Assembly (NCBI GenBank): GCA_043228905.1
Contig: JBHGNT010000003.1
Span: 2,046,001-2,110,000, forward strand
Reading direction: 5' to 3'
Source: Azolla caroliniana
Lineage: Eukaryota > Polypodiophyta
DNA: 64,000 bases
The position numbers and the translations under genes were made by a program. Below, piece after piece: positions 10,331 to 22,324 of the stretch. The first letter of the stretch is position 1; the number at the start of each line of letters is the position of its first letter. The notes under the pieces are model-generated. The model did not search any database and was not told the origin of the DNA. It saw only the letters and a list, made by a program, of their open reading frames with translations.

Positions 10331-10345
10331 AACTGGTATCAGAGC
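10331..10345 (+). other. C2 primer binding site
   Basis: AACTGGTATCAGAGC immediately follows the LTR; initiator tRNA-Met complement. Confidence 0.92.
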
Positions 10346-10359
10346 GAACAACATAGGAA

Positions 10360-13300
10360 ATGAAAGAATCGTTCGGCGGCATGTTCAAGATCACTGGCTC
10401 CAACTACTCAGTGTGGAAGTTGAAGATGAGGAATATGCTGGTGGTTAAAGATCTTTGGTTTCCTGTTCAGTTCGGGGACAAGAGATTGGACAAGATCGAT
10501 GCCACAGTGTGGGAGGTGATGCACATGAAGACTACGACATACATCCGGTGCTTCATCGACATGAGCCTGTACAACAACTTCAATGAAGAGAGCAAGGCCC
10601 ATGAACTCTGGGTGAAGATCGGCATCATGTTCCAGAACAAGAATGTCGTTAATCGGGTTTCGGTATTCTAGAAGCTAGTGAGGCTCCGGTACTAGGACGA
10701 CTCTAGCATGGCCGAGCACATGAATGCCTTCCAGGGATTGATCCACCAGGAAACCTCGTTGGAAGTACCTCTCGCCGATGAGGTACTCACATTGCTCCTG
10801 CTCGGTTCCCTCCCGGATAGCTGGGAGATGTTGGTTGTCATGTTGGGCAACGCCGGGCCGGCAGGAAAGCAGTTGTCCCTAACAAGGGTAAAATCAAGCT
10901 TGCTAGATGAAGAAGCTCGCCGAAAGGACCGGGAGTCTAGAACCGATATGAAGGCCTTGGTCACAGAAGATGACCACAACCGGGGAAGAGGCCGGTATCA
11001 GAGTTCCCAAAACTGGGACTAATCGGGGACGAGGTCGAAGTCAAGGGGGAGACCCACGTGCTTCTATTGCGGGAAGCTGGGACACTTACAGAAGAACTGT
11101 CGGCATTTCTGGAAAGAAAAGGAAACCGGCACTACCGATTCGAAGAAGAGTTCAAACCGAAATGGTTTGGACCGGATAGGCTAGGATCGGAAGGGAACGT
11201 CAGCAATTACGACAAGTGAAGAGGAACTGATGCTCATTACTGAGGAGAATGAGTTAAACCTTGTCAGAGACGAGACAACGTGGGTTGTCGATTCCGGAGC
11301 GTCATTCCACCTGACACCGGATCGGAAATGCTTCTTATCCTACACAACCGGTGATCATGGCTGTGTCCGGATGGGGAATGAAGGTACATGCCAAATTGTC
11401 AGCATAGGAGATGTGTTGTTGATGACACCAACCGGATGCAAGTTGCTGCTGAAGGATGTCCGTGTCACGGACACACCAAGCGCGGACTAAGATGGAGCAC
11501 GGATGATGAGGCTACGACGGAGCAATGACGGAATGACACAAGAGGATAAAGATAGAGATGAAGATTAAGGAGACAAGATTGGACGAAATGAGAATACTAG
11601 ATTGATATGTCCATGACTGGCGTTGTTCACCTTGAATTCCTTCAAGGTGAACTCAACTATTTATACTAAGTGGCATGCATACCTGTTGCACGCATGTGAT
11701 ACAATAGAGCATGTAGGCAGTAGGTACGCATGCATGTGCCAAGTGTTAATAATACAAGGGAGAAATTATGCACATGATGCTAGCTAAAACCTACAATGAG
11801 GAAGTATATACATGATTATATGCTAGATGTGTGGTTAACACATAACACTCGATTATAACATGGTCATGTCAAGAGTTCGAATCTTGACAGTCCGACACGT
11901 TCCAGAGGTTTGATTGAACCTGATATCAGCCGGTCGGCTAGATGATGAAGGCTACACGGGTAGCATCCGGAACGGAGTCATGAAGTTCTGCAAAGGGAGC
12001 CTAATAGTGGCTCGAGCTCGGAAGGTCAACACACTATACTTGATGAATGCCTGGATATGCTGGGAAGAAGTGAACATAGCATCCGACACTACCGGTGAGC
12101 TGTGGCACAAAAGACTGTGTCACATGAGTGAGAAGGGGATGAAGAGGCTTGATGAAGACAATCTTATTCCGGTGAAGGACGTGCAACTTGAGAAGTGCAC
12201 CGACTGCCTGGCCGGCAAGCAAAACCGAACCTCCTTCTGGTCAAGACCACCGATGAGACGGAATGCACCATTGGAGCTGGTGCATACGGATGTGTGTCAA
12301 GTGGACACAAAGTCACATGCCAGATCGTAGTACGTCGTGACGTTCATAGATGACCACAACCGGAAGCTGTGGGTCTCATCGTTGAAGACGAAAGATCAAG
12401 TGCTATCCGTATTCAAGGAGCTCCACACGAGAGTGGAAAGAGGAACCAACCGGAAGCTGAAGGCGGTTCAAACGGACAACGGAGGAGAATAATGGGGGCA
12501 GTTCGAGGAGTATTGTCGGTCGAAGAGAATCTGGCTCGAATTCACCGTGCCGAAGATGCCAGAATAGAATGGGCTGGCCAAATGGATGAATCAGACCGTG
12601 ATGGAGAGAGTTCAGAGCATGCTGGCATATGCAAAGTTACCCAAGACGTTTTGGGATGAGGCGCTGACGACGACGACCTATGTGATAAACAGATCACCCT
12701 CAGTCCCCTTGGACGGAGACACACCGCGAAGAGTATGGACCGGTAAGGACGTGTCTTACCGGCATTTGAAGGTGTTCAGGTGTCTCGCATATGTGCATGC
12801 AGCAAAGGACAAGAGAGCAAAGCTGGATCCGAAGTCCAGGCCATGCATATTCCTTGGATATAGCAATGATGAGTTCAGTTACCGGGTGTGGGATCTAGTC
12901 GACAAGAAGGTGTTCCGGAGTCGGGACATAGTCTTCATGGAAGACAAGATCATTGTCGATTGGGAGTCGGAGAAGAAGGTGATGAACTCCGGATCATCCA
13001 ACGAAAACCGGCTTGAGGACACAATGACTTACCCGGTTGAAAACCGGATGTTAGCCGGTAACCGGATGTCACTCGACAAACCGGCCAGATACAGACAAGA
13101 AACTGGACCGACCAAAGAAGAAGAAGAAGAAGAAGAAGACACCGGAACCAGACAAGATCCCAAATCGAATTCGGATGAGGAACAAATGAAGGAACCAGTA
13201 GTCAGAAACCAGGGACGGAGATATCCTCCCCGAGAGAGAAGAGCCGCCCGGAGAATTCCAAATGCAGAGCATGTGTCGCTAACCGATGAGGGGGAGCCGG

Positions 13301-14862
13301 AAAGCTTCGAAGATGCAAAGAGAGACACCCACAACCACAAGTGGTTGAGTGCCATGCAGGATGAGATGGATTCCCTGCATGAGAACCACACGTATGAACT
13401 GACGGAGTTGCCGGAAGGGAAGAGAGCACTCCGGAACAAGTAAGTGTACAAGCTGAAACCGGGAGATGCCGGAAATCCACCAAGGTATAAGGCCCGAATC
13501 ATGATGAAGGGCTTCCAACAGAAGAAAGGAGTGGATTTCGATGAGATCTTTCCCCCATAGTAAAGATGACATCCATTCGGACAGTATTGGGCATAGCGGC
13601 AAGCATGGACCTCGAGGTAGAGAAACTAGACGTAAAGACGATGTTCCTCCATGGCGACCTCGAAGAGGAGACATACATGCAACAATCGGAAGGATTTGAG
13701 AAGAAAGGGAAGGAGCACCTGGTGTCCTGGTTGAAGAAGAGCCTATACGGACTGAAGCAAGCTCCCCGACAATGGTACCGGAAGTTCGACTCCTTCATGA
13801 CCGACCAAGGGTACCACAAGACGCAAGCCGATCATTGCGTATTTGTGAAGAAATTTGACAGAGGAGATTTCTTGATACTTCTCCTATATGTGGATGATAT
13901 GTTGATCGTCGGACGAGACCAAGGAAAGATCCAGATGCTGAAGAAGGCTCTGAACCAGACATTCTCAATGAAAGACTTGGGTTCGGCAAGATAGATATTG
14001 GGAATGCACATCATCTGGGACCTATTGAAGAAGCTGTTGTGGTTGTCACAGGAGAAGTACGTGACAGAGGTGCTTCAATGGTTCAAAATGTCGGAGGTGA
14101 AACCGGTCGGATCGACACTTCCAGGAAATTGCAAGTTGTCTAGAAAGCAGAGCCCAAGGAGAAAGGCGGAGAAGACGGATATGATGAAGATACCATATGC
14201 CTCTGTCGTCGGGAACTTGATGTATGCGATGGTGTATACCCAGACGGACATCGGTTACATTGTAGGAGTAGTCAGCCGGTTCATAAGCAATCCCGGAAGA
14301 GAGCACTAGAACACGGTCAAGTGGATACTCTGGTATTTGAAAGACACCTCGAGTATGTGCCTCCGGTTCGGCTCCGGTAATCCCCAACATGACGGATTCA
14401 CCGATTCAGATATGTTGGCTGATGCAGATACCAGCCGGTCTACATTCGGATATATCATGACTTATGCAGGGGGAGTTGTTTCGTGGCAGTCGAGGCTGTA
14501 GAAGACGGTTGCGTTGTCAACCACGGAGGCGGAGTACATGGTAGCTGTGGAAGCCGGCAAGGAGATAATCTAGATGAAGGACTTCATCGAAGAGCTAGGG
14601 ATCCAACATGAGGAATACTGGTTTTACTGTGACAGTCAAAGTGCCATCCACCTTGCAAAAAACGCGGTTTACCATTCTTAGACGAAACATATCCTACGGA
14701 GGTACCACTGGATCCAAGAGAGAGTAGAAGATCAAGAGTTCGTGCTGACAAAGATCCACACGGAGGAGAACGGGTCGGATATGCTGACCAGGGTGCTGAC
14801 AATTGACAAGCTGGACACGTGCCAAAAGCGGATCGGGCTGATGAGACATCCCATGCTGTAGT
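10360..14862 (+). pseudogene. gag-pol: Copia C2 gag-pol polyprotein, many stops
   Basis: Order: gag from ATG 10360; CCHC knuckle CFYCGKLGHLQKNC (about 11060-11101); protease VVDSGASFHLTPD (about 11286); integrase zinc region at about 12100-12220 and core at about 12280-12620; RT with FLHGDLEEETYMQQ (about 13646) and YVDD (about 13888-13900); RNase H to about 14860. At least a dozen stops and several frame shifts break it. Most stops are TAG, TAA or TGA at positions where C4 or context predicts Gln, Trp or Arg, fitting cytosine deamination. Solo LTR S1 splits the protease-integrase linker. It cannot encode a working polyprotein. Confidence 0.92.
11463..11889 (-). mobile_element. Solo LTR S1 inside C2
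   Basis: 427 bp, TG...CA, flanked by the 5-bp duplication GTCCG (11458-11462 and 11890-11894). It interrupts the C2 reading LLKDVR/HVPEV. A TATAAATAG on the minus strand (about 11660) suggests minus orientation. It contains a 9-bp-stem hairpin CACCTTGAA/TTCAAGGTG (11630-11651) and an 8-bp terminal inverted repeat TGTCAAGA...TCTTGACA (11867-11889). No coding sequence. A solo LTR normally forms by LTR-LTR recombination; I cannot assign its family. Confidence 0.82.
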
Positions 14863-14874
14863 GAAGGGGGAGAT

Positions 14875-15173
14875 TGTTGGGAAATCGGTCCCTTCGGATG
14901 GGGTCCTCTTATGAATGAAGTGGACCCGGTGAGAACCAGATGGACCTGGTGAGAACCGGAAGAGATCCGGAAACCAGATTGGACTGAAAACTGGATCGGA
15001 TAGACCCGATGAGAACCGGATGAGAAGACATATTTGTAAATATGTTTTGAGTAAGCCTATTGAGGCTATGTTTGTAAATAGACCTAAGTTCATATTAGTA
15101 TAAATATGACTTAGGGCAATCACTTTGGGTGGTTGTTGTCATATTGTTGTATGTATAATTGTTGTATAGTAAG

Positions 15174-15247
<74 letters not shown>

Positions 15248-15529
15248 TTTTTTGTTGTAACCGTAGCTTGGCGAAGAAATAGAGCTTGAGGTCGTTGCCT
15301 CCGAGTCTCTGATTGTACCTTTCTCATATAGTGATAGTTCGGAGTCTGTGGGCTCCTGTGGTTTTTCCCTATTAGGGTTTTCCACATAAACATCCTGTGT
15401 ACTCTCTATCGTTGTGTGTGTGTGTGTGTACGTGCGTTCACTCCCTACTTCCCATTACTGTGTTTGATTCTCGTTGGAAGTGTTCAAGACTCGGTTGTGG
15501 CCGAGCTATATTCCGCACTATTCTTTTCA
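14875..15529 (+). repeat. C2 3' LTR
   Basis: 655 bp from TGTTGGGAAA to ATTCTTTTCA, preceded by polypurine AAGGGGGAGA. It contains a GA tract at 15178-15244. Start and end resemble solo LTR S2 (21816-22319). Confidence 0.93.
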
Positions 15530-16535
15530 GAATGTTGATGTTGTGGCCCAACACTGTGTTGTTGCCAAATAATACTCAATGTTTTATGTTCTATGATCAT
15601 CATTTCGTTTAAGGTTGCAATACCACGTTGCTATAAAAATCTCAATAGTTAGAAGGTACATGAGGAATGTTGATATAATAGTGATTCAACATTTGGTAAA
15701 TGTTGATGGTTGAATCACTACTTCATGTGCAATGTTGCAAACTCAATTGCCAATGCTATGGTAACAAGTGTCAACCTCAACAATTTCAAGGTATATGATG
15801 GATGTTGAAACTGCAATCCAACATTTGACATTGTGGTGTTGTTGAAATAAAAGTATAGTGAGTCCATCTACATGTGCACATCAACATTGGGTTAGCGATT
15901 GTAGGTATTAAAACCAAAATCTTGATGTGGTACAAATTTCAGAGCCTTAAACAAACTAGGATAGTCCCCACGACACCAAGCAAGGGTCATAGAAAAGACT
16001 CAAAAGTGATGACATGGTAGGTTTTGTATGTTGCCTCTTTGAAGCCTCTCAAATAAACATCAAAGTAAACCAATTTAGTAATTGGACACAAACCCTTCGA
16101 GCTATAATAAAAAATAATGATTAATGAGCTACGTGGTGAACTTGTAATTTAATTTTAGTACTCATTGTGTGTGTGTGGAATAAATATATGTACAACATAG
16201 ATAATTAAAGAGAGTTTAAACCGAATGGCCTTCACAAACTTGGGAAGGTAATAGTACGCTAATATGCATTAAATGAATACATTGAAAAACATGGTATGGA
16301 AAGTCTTTTTGATGTGTTTCTAGATGCATCTTCAAAGTTCTTGCCATATATTTGGGGGAGATTTTCATCTAAGTTTTACTTCAGTTTTGAGTCTCATGAC
16401 ATAAAAATGAATAATGTCCTCTTTCCTCTATAAGGTATGTATGCACGATCACATTAATTTTGAGTTCTTAACTTTGAATTAACATATTTTTCTTCACTTT
16501 CTCTTTCAAATTGTACAAGTACATTAAATAAAGAG
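15530..16535. other. AT-rich spacer without a recognisable gene
   Basis: No coding frame. 15660-15870 repeats AATGTTG/CAACATT words, including the inverted pair TAGTGATTCAAC / GTTGAATCACTA around a short loop (about 15677-15723). This could be a decayed DNA-transposon end, but I see no target duplication. Confidence 0.5.
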
Positions 16536-17235
16536 AAATAATCAGATGGGTGGAATAGTGGATCCACCCTATCTCGCATTGATCGTATCTATGTACGCAA
16601 GGCACTAGAAGCGAAGGGCACAACTTTCTCCGACCACTACTCGGTAATCGGTCATTTTTAATTGCACAATGCACCGAAAGAGGGGCTCATTTAAGCCTTG
16701 AATCCCGCACATTATTTACATAGTTAAAGAGGTGAAGGAACAACTCACCACCCAATGGTCATTGCCTGTCAATGACTCATCAACATCCGACAAACTTCTA
16801 GTTAAACTAACAAGAGCTTCAAATATATTACACGAGATCATCAAAACCAAAAGTAAGGACGGTCATGAAAAGAGACAGAGGATAAAGTTTGGACTAATAG
16901 CCTTACGAAGACTCCAATAGAGATACTCGTCATGCAATTAGATTGCAGGACAGGTTGACATGGCCAAACAAGAGCTCATCATGACAAAAAAGGCAATCTA
17001 TGAATGGAGTTTCATGGAAGCATGGCTTGTTGGATTCGAGTCGGGGACAAGACCACGAAGAAATTCTTCCGATCCAAGGGACCGAGGCATGCTAGAACAA
17101 TGATGCGCAACCTCAACCGAGAGGATGGAATGACCACTGAGGATGGCGCAGAAATATTGCCACAACCTACTTACCGAAGATAGTATGGCCACAGGGGAAG
17201 ACACAAGAGAAGATATTATCTTCCAGAGTATACCC
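16536..17235 (+). pseudogene. LINE fragment: endonuclease end and linker
   Basis: A plus frame around 16545-16660 reads STLSRIDRIYVRKALEAKG then FSDHYSVIGHF. This fits the end of the apurinic-type endonuclease of plant L1 LINEs, including the S-D-H motif. A later stretch, about 17030-17160, reads RVGDKTTKKFFRSKGPRHA and MRNLNREDG, typical of the endonuclease-RT linker. Frameshifts and stops are present and the RT is absent. It ends where the E2 LTR fragment begins. Confidence 0.65.
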
Positions 17236-17468
17236 TTGATGGGAATATGGCGTCAGGCCCGGTTCAGATATAGGTTTACGTGCTCGTGTGCTCCGAAAAA
17301 GGTCCCCAGCAACCGAGCTAGGTGGGACACAACAAGCTTAGTGGCCTCTCTTCCTCCTACTCCTTAGTCAAAGACCCCCTGTGGTCTTGCCCGATCCGAC
17401 ACCTGCACGTGGATATCCGTGAAATCTTTGGTGAATTCGATGTGAAAGGGCAGGAAAGGAGCTTCAGA

Positions 17469-18290
17469 ATGAGCAGGTGTGAGCTTGCAAAAGCAATGGC
17501 GGTTGTCGTGGGCCACCTTGTGAACGCTCGAGAGAGTTCAACGGGGCTCAGTAGAGCCATTGAAACAATAATCGGCACAACAGGCCGATTTAACGGGAAG
17601 GACGTCACAAATTATCTGGAGGCCTTCAAGGCTGAAATGTTGATGAGAGACATCCCGGACGACAAATGGTTGTCCGTGTTTCCTTGAGTCGTCACGCCGA
17701 GTCTCCACGTTGAGGTGCTCGAGGTACAAGCCGATTGCCGCAACTGTCAGAATTCGAGGACCGGCTCCTCGAATGATATCGCCTAGACGATTCACTCCAA
17801 ATGTTCGACCGACTAGTGGTCAAGCTCTCCCTCATGACGGCATACAATCTGAAGGCAAACAGAAAGGTCGAGCGCGGGCATGGTCCGATCATAAGAGCTT
17901 GCGACGGACAAGTGAGGAATTGGCCGAGACTCCTATTGTGACGGGCATGACCATATAATATCCCGTGGTGAGAATGTACCGTAGTATTCTATACACATGG
18001 ATAAAGTGTGAGGGTTAAAGGAGAGTGTAACGATTACTACGGTACATTCTCACCACGGGATATTATATGGTCATGCCCGTAACACCTACCATATGCATTG
18101 TGGGCAGACCGAACTACGCACAGTTCGGTAACAAGGTACATGCTGGCCGAGCTCATGTTCGAACAAAAGCCAATCATGCCGGTGGAACGAACGATCACAT
18201 CATAGATGGCAGTCGACTGGGTAGACGAGATGAGTTGGGAGGAGCTGTTGGCCGCGAGTATTCGACAACTCGAGAGGCTTTAAGATATCA
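17469..18290 (+). pseudogene. E2 gag joined by deletion to integrase
   Basis: From ATG 17469 the frame matches gag of E5 (AIETIIGTTGRFNGKD, AEMLMRDIPDD) and stops at 17685-17687 (TGA where E5 has Arg). Near 17787-17800 gag (LDDSLQ) runs straight into integrase core (MFDRLVVKLSLMTAYN...KVERGHGPI). Relative to E5, several kilobases are missing. The foldback element (17937-18084) interrupts LLPYALW. After it come the integrase tail blocks MPVERTITS and EELLAASIRQLE, then the frame ends near 18290. Confidence 0.78.
17937..18084. mobile_element. 148-bp foldback MITE-like element
   Basis: Two 50-bp terminal inverted repeats (17937-17986 and 18035-18084) match at 49 of 50 positions and flank a 48-bp centre. 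Ends are TGTGACGGGC and GCCCGTAACA. The flanks CCTAT (17932-17936) and CCTAC (18085-18089) look like a 5-bp duplication, and removing the insert restores integrase codons L-L-P-Y-A-L-W. There is no coding capacity. TG...CA ends with a 5-bp duplication do not fit the common plant DNA-transposon classes, so the superfamily is open. Confidence 0.85.
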
Positions 18291-18599
18291 TTAAAGGAGG
18301 GGATAAAGTGTGTGAAGGGAGAAAATTGAGGGGAGGATCACTGACAAAAAATGGCTGTCATGAATGTTGATGTAATCGACCCTCATTGAGCTATAAAAGG
18401 AGGGAAGAAAGACCGTTTTTGGGGTATCCATCGTTTTGGAGGAGGAGAAGACATTGTCGGTTTGACCTCTCGAGTGGTTGTTTCCTATTATGAGTTTCCG
18501 GTTTTCTGTTCCGCTCACTTGGTTAGGGACGGTGAGGTCTCTGCTCGCGTAGGAAGACTGTGCGCTCCTGACCAGAGAATTACCCGTGTATGTGTGTGT
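18291..18599 (+). repeat. E2 3' LTR, first part
   Basis: Non-coding and resembles the E3 LTR. It contains GAGCTATAAAAGG (TATA box, about 18389-18401) and GTGTATGTGTG just before C3. The sequence resumes at 30203 with TGTGAGTGTGGAGC. The left boundary is uncertain. Confidence 0.7.
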
Positions 18600-18957
18600 T
18601 GTTGAGAAACAAGCTCAACAAAAGCATATGGTGCATATTGGTAAGTGAGATCTTCTATAGTAGCTATTGGGAAATTAGCTACTATTAGGTATGTAGGTAA
18701 AACAACTATTTAGCTAGTCACAGCTAATTAGCTGCATATGTAAGTCACTTATATACTTAGGTAAAAAAGTATTAGAGAATGTAGTTGTAAGAGAAGATTG
18801 ACAAGAGAGGTTTCTCTGCGTGTAATGAAATAGAAGCATTTGGGTTGCTACAGAGGTAAGTCTCCTTCCCCCTTCCTTTTCTTTCTTGAGGACACTAAAC
18901 GATCTAGGACATCAAGATCCATTGTACACAAAGAAGAGCCGAAGCACCTTCATAACA
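18600..18957 (+). repeat. C3 5' LTR
   Basis: 358 bp from TGTTGAGAAA to CTTCATAACA. The 3' copy is 376 bp, mainly because of an extra segment near AGTTACTCACCGCTAATTAG. Confidence 0.92.
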
Positions 18958-18973
18958 TGGTATTAGAGTAGAG
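18958..18973 (+). other. C3 primer binding site, mutated
   Basis: TGGTATTAGAGTAGAG is the initiator tRNA-Met site with at least one change (TATT for TATC), directly after the LTR. Confidence 0.8.
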
Positions 18974-19088
18974 TTGCTCATATAGAGGAACAATACAAAT
19001 CTGAGAAGTTTGGTTATGGTTGCTGGTCTGAATCAGAGAGTTGTCTGTGAAGTTAATCGTAGCAAAAGCCCTAATTTGTAAGAGAGAA

Positions 19089-21815
19089 TGGAAACCAAAT
19101 AGTCACAGAAAAGTTGGACAAAAACAATTTCCCTACGTGGAAATTCAGAATGAAAAATTTCCTGATGGGAAAAGGATATTGGGATTACATTGAAGGAGAC
19201 CTAGAAGAGGCTCTAGAGATCCCTGAAGAAAATGCAATTACTGCACAGATTAAAGCATTTCAGGAATGGAATCAAGGGGCAAGGAAAGTATTGCATTGGC
19301 TGTCACTTAGCATCTCAGATTCGATGCTTGGACACATACAAGATGCTTTGCTTCCAAAAGAAACTTGGGACAGTTTGGTAAAACTGTTTGCAGTAAACAC
19401 AAAGGCTAGAAAGCTTCAGTTGAAGACTGAGCTAAATACCTTGGAGAAAGGTAAGATGTTAGTTAATGAATATGCTCTGAAAATAAAGAGCATATGTGAG
19501 TTACTTACTTCTATTAATGTAAAGGTAGAAGATGATGATAAGGTGGAATTATGCTTAAGAGGCTTAGGACCTCAATATAAAAGCTTCAAAACATCTATTC
19601 TCACAAGGGATAACATCCTAAGTTTTCCAAATCTAGTTTCAATGCTTGTAGTGGAAGAAAGAAATCAAATGGAGGATGTAAACAAAGGAAACTTTGAGAC
19701 TGAGGGGCAAGCCCTCTACAATAGTGCTGGAAGAGGCCGTGGAATAGGCCATGGAAGATTTGGTTCAACTAGAACCAACAACAATTATCAAGGAAGAGGA
19801 CAACAAGCTACAAGTGGAAGAAACAACATCAAAGGCAGGGGGAGCAATCAAGGCAGAGGTAAGCAAACTTATTTGAATGATGATGGCTGATGGTATTGTG
19901 GAAAACTAGGCCATACACAGGCTGAATGCTATAAAAAGCAAAATGATGAAAAAAGAGGGATCCAGAGACATCAAAATAATTATGCTTCAACTAGTGAAGA
20001 TTGTGATAAAGATGGTGCATTTGTGATGCAACATGAAACAACAAAAATGGCTGAATGTATACAGAGATGTAATGAAGGTTTTATGTGGTATGTAGATTCT
20101 AGGGCATCTAATCATATGACATTACATGCAAATTGGTTTGAAAGTTTAAGAGAACAAGAGATTCCTGGTTATGTACTAACCGGTGATAACACCACTCATA
20201 CAATCGAGCATGTTGGAGATATCTCATTGTGGGAAGAAAAAGGAAAAACAAAGTATATGCTAAATGTTATGCATGTGCCAAACCTTGCAAACAATCTTAT
20301 TTCTGTTGGACATATAGTAGAGCAATGAATGCAAGTTAAGTTTAAGCAAAGTGGATGCTTTATAGAGAAATAGGGAAAGCTTATCGCAAAAGGAAAACGA
20401 CAAGGAAGGATGTTTGTGTTAGATGTGGATATGCCTAAAAAGATTACAACCATGTTTGCAGAAGGAATGAATGTAATCTCAGATGTGGAGATGTGACATA
20501 AAAGAATCGGTCACATAAGTATGCAAACCTTGAAAAACATGTTGAGGAAAAATGCGGTGGCTGGACTGCCTAAGTTAAAAGATTGTGAGATGAGCAAAAT
20601 ATGCGAAGCATGCCAATATGGAAAGCAAAATAGGTTACCTTTCCCTCATGAAATACATGTAAGAAAAAATTTGTTAGATTTGGTACATACAGATGTATGG
20701 GGGCCAACAAAAAATGCATCAATTAGTGGATGTAAGTTTTATGTAACATTTATTGATGATTGCTCAAGGAAAACATGGGTATATTTCAAGAAAGAGAAAA
20801 GTGAAGTATTTGATTGCTTCCGTAAGTTTAAATGCATGGTGGAAAAGTAGGCTAGAACTAGAATCAAGTGTTTAAGATATGATGGAGGAGGAGAATATTT
20901 CTCAAATGAAATTTCTGATTTTCTATGTAATCAAGGAATAAGGAGACAATTTACATGTAGATATACTCCATAGCAAAATGGAGTTGCTAAGAGAAAAAAC
21001 AGAACTCTGGTGAACATAGCAAGCGCCATGATGACTGAAAAAAATATGCCATTGTATTACTGGGTTGAAGCTGTAAACACAACAAACTTTATTCTAAATA
21101 GATGTATAACATCTGGAGTACATGAAGTAACTCCTGAAGAATGTTTCTATGGAAGGAAACCTAGTTTAGGACACTTAAAAAGTATTTGGATGCCTTGCCT
21201 ATGTCCATGTACCTGTTGAAGTAAGAAGCAAGCTTGATCCAAAAGTTGAAAAATGTGTTCTTGTTGGATATTCAGAGGAGCAAAAAGGGTATAGATGCTA
21301 TAACTTGTTGACAAAAAGGATTGTAGTGAGCCGTGATGTAATATTTGATGAGTTGGGTAGCTGGTACAACCCAAAAGAAAATGTAGAAACTGATGAAGAC
21401 TATGAAAATGAAGACAGTCCAACAAATCTGAAAATGGAAGTGATAACCATAGAGATGGAAATAATGTTGGACAACAAAGTTCAACATCAATAGAATGTTC
21501 TGGACCATCTAAAAACTCTGCTAGTAAATTTGATTTAAATGCATGGAGTGGAAAAAATGCAGGACACAAAAAATATGATGATAGAAAGGGAAAACAGAAG
21601 ATGCAAGAATATGAAATGCTTGATGATGGGTCTAGAAACATGAAAGATGTAGATTCAGATACATCATTGGATGATGAGCTTGGTAATCCCTAGTATGGAT
21701 AAGGCAATGAAAGATGCAAATCAGAAATCGAGAAGATTAGATAGAGAGAAAAAAATTGTTGAATGATTTGGTTATGATACATACATGGCTATGCATTATG
21801 CATACATGTGTAAAG
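19089..21815 (+). pseudogene. gag-pol: C3 gag, protease and integrase (broken)
   Basis: The natural ATG at 19089 is put out of frame by an apparent one-base loss near 19100. The gag frame then runs open from about 19114 to 19890 (LDKNNFPTWKFRMKNFL onward). A TGA replaces the first knuckle Cys codon, leaving WYCGKLGHTQAEC. The protease motif reads D-S-R-A-S at about 20095, with Arg for the essential Gly. The integrase zinc region HKRIGH...CEACQYGKQ is at about 20490-20635, and the core D (HTDVWG) and D (RYDGGGEY) follow at about 20680-20900. TAG stops follow EK and TP. The frame is lost near 21190. Insertion S2 ends this segment. Confidence 0.88.
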
Positions 21816-22319
21816 TGTTAGGAAACAGGTCCCTCCGGATGGGAAGTTGAGAAGAACCGTATTGATGAGCAACTCGGCCGAGGCCGAAATCGGACATCGT
21901 GGAGATAGCCAACCCGGAAGGCTAAACTTGTAAATAGTCGAAAGGTTACATTAGTATATAAGCACTTACAACAATCATGTTAGTGTGTGCGTTATTGTAA
22001 AGTTACTATTGACGAGGTTGTTGCCTCTGTAACTATGAGAGTGAACGAGTGTGAGTGGAAGCGCGTGAGCTCCATAGCCGCCTGTTGGCGAAGTAGGATC
22101 TCGAGGTCGTTTCCTCTGAGATCTCTGATTGTATTCCTTTCTCTCATAGTGTTTTGTTTTGGAGTTTGTGAACTCCACGTGGTTTTTTCCCAGTTCGGGT
22201 TTTCCACGTTAAAATCTGTGTCATTCTCAGTTTCTGTATTCTGTTTTTTCCTTTCCATTAGATTGACTATTATTCCGCACACGAGCAACCGGTTGTGGCC
22301 GGCAACGATTTAAACTTCA
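21816..22319 (+). mobile_element. Solo copia LTR S2 inside C3
   Basis: 504 bp, TGTTAGGAAA...AAACTTCA, flanked by TAAAG at 21811-21815 and 22320-22324. Ends and internal text (GGTCCCTCCGGATGGG, CGGTTGTGGCCGG) resemble the C2 LTR, so S2 is a relative of C2. It contains a TATA-like segment AGTATATAAGC (about 21953). No coding sequence. Confidence 0.9.
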
Positions 22320-22324
22320 TAAAG

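Larger units (their letters stand above)
10187..15529 (+). mobile_element. Decayed Ty1/copia retrotransposon C2
   Basis: Plus-strand copia with a primer site, a full-order but stop-riddled polyprotein, a polypurine tract (14864-14873) and a complete 655-bp 3' LTR. The 5' LTR lacks its first 509 bp, which I infer lie upstream of E1. The 3' flank GAATG (15530-15534) should be one copy of its target duplication. Solo LTR S1 (11463-11889) interrupts it. Its proteins resemble those of C4. Confidence 0.92.

Noticed and set aside
17322-17687. E2 gag start at 17322
   Set aside because: 17322-17424 is LTR and the primer site follows; the first sensible ATG is 17469.
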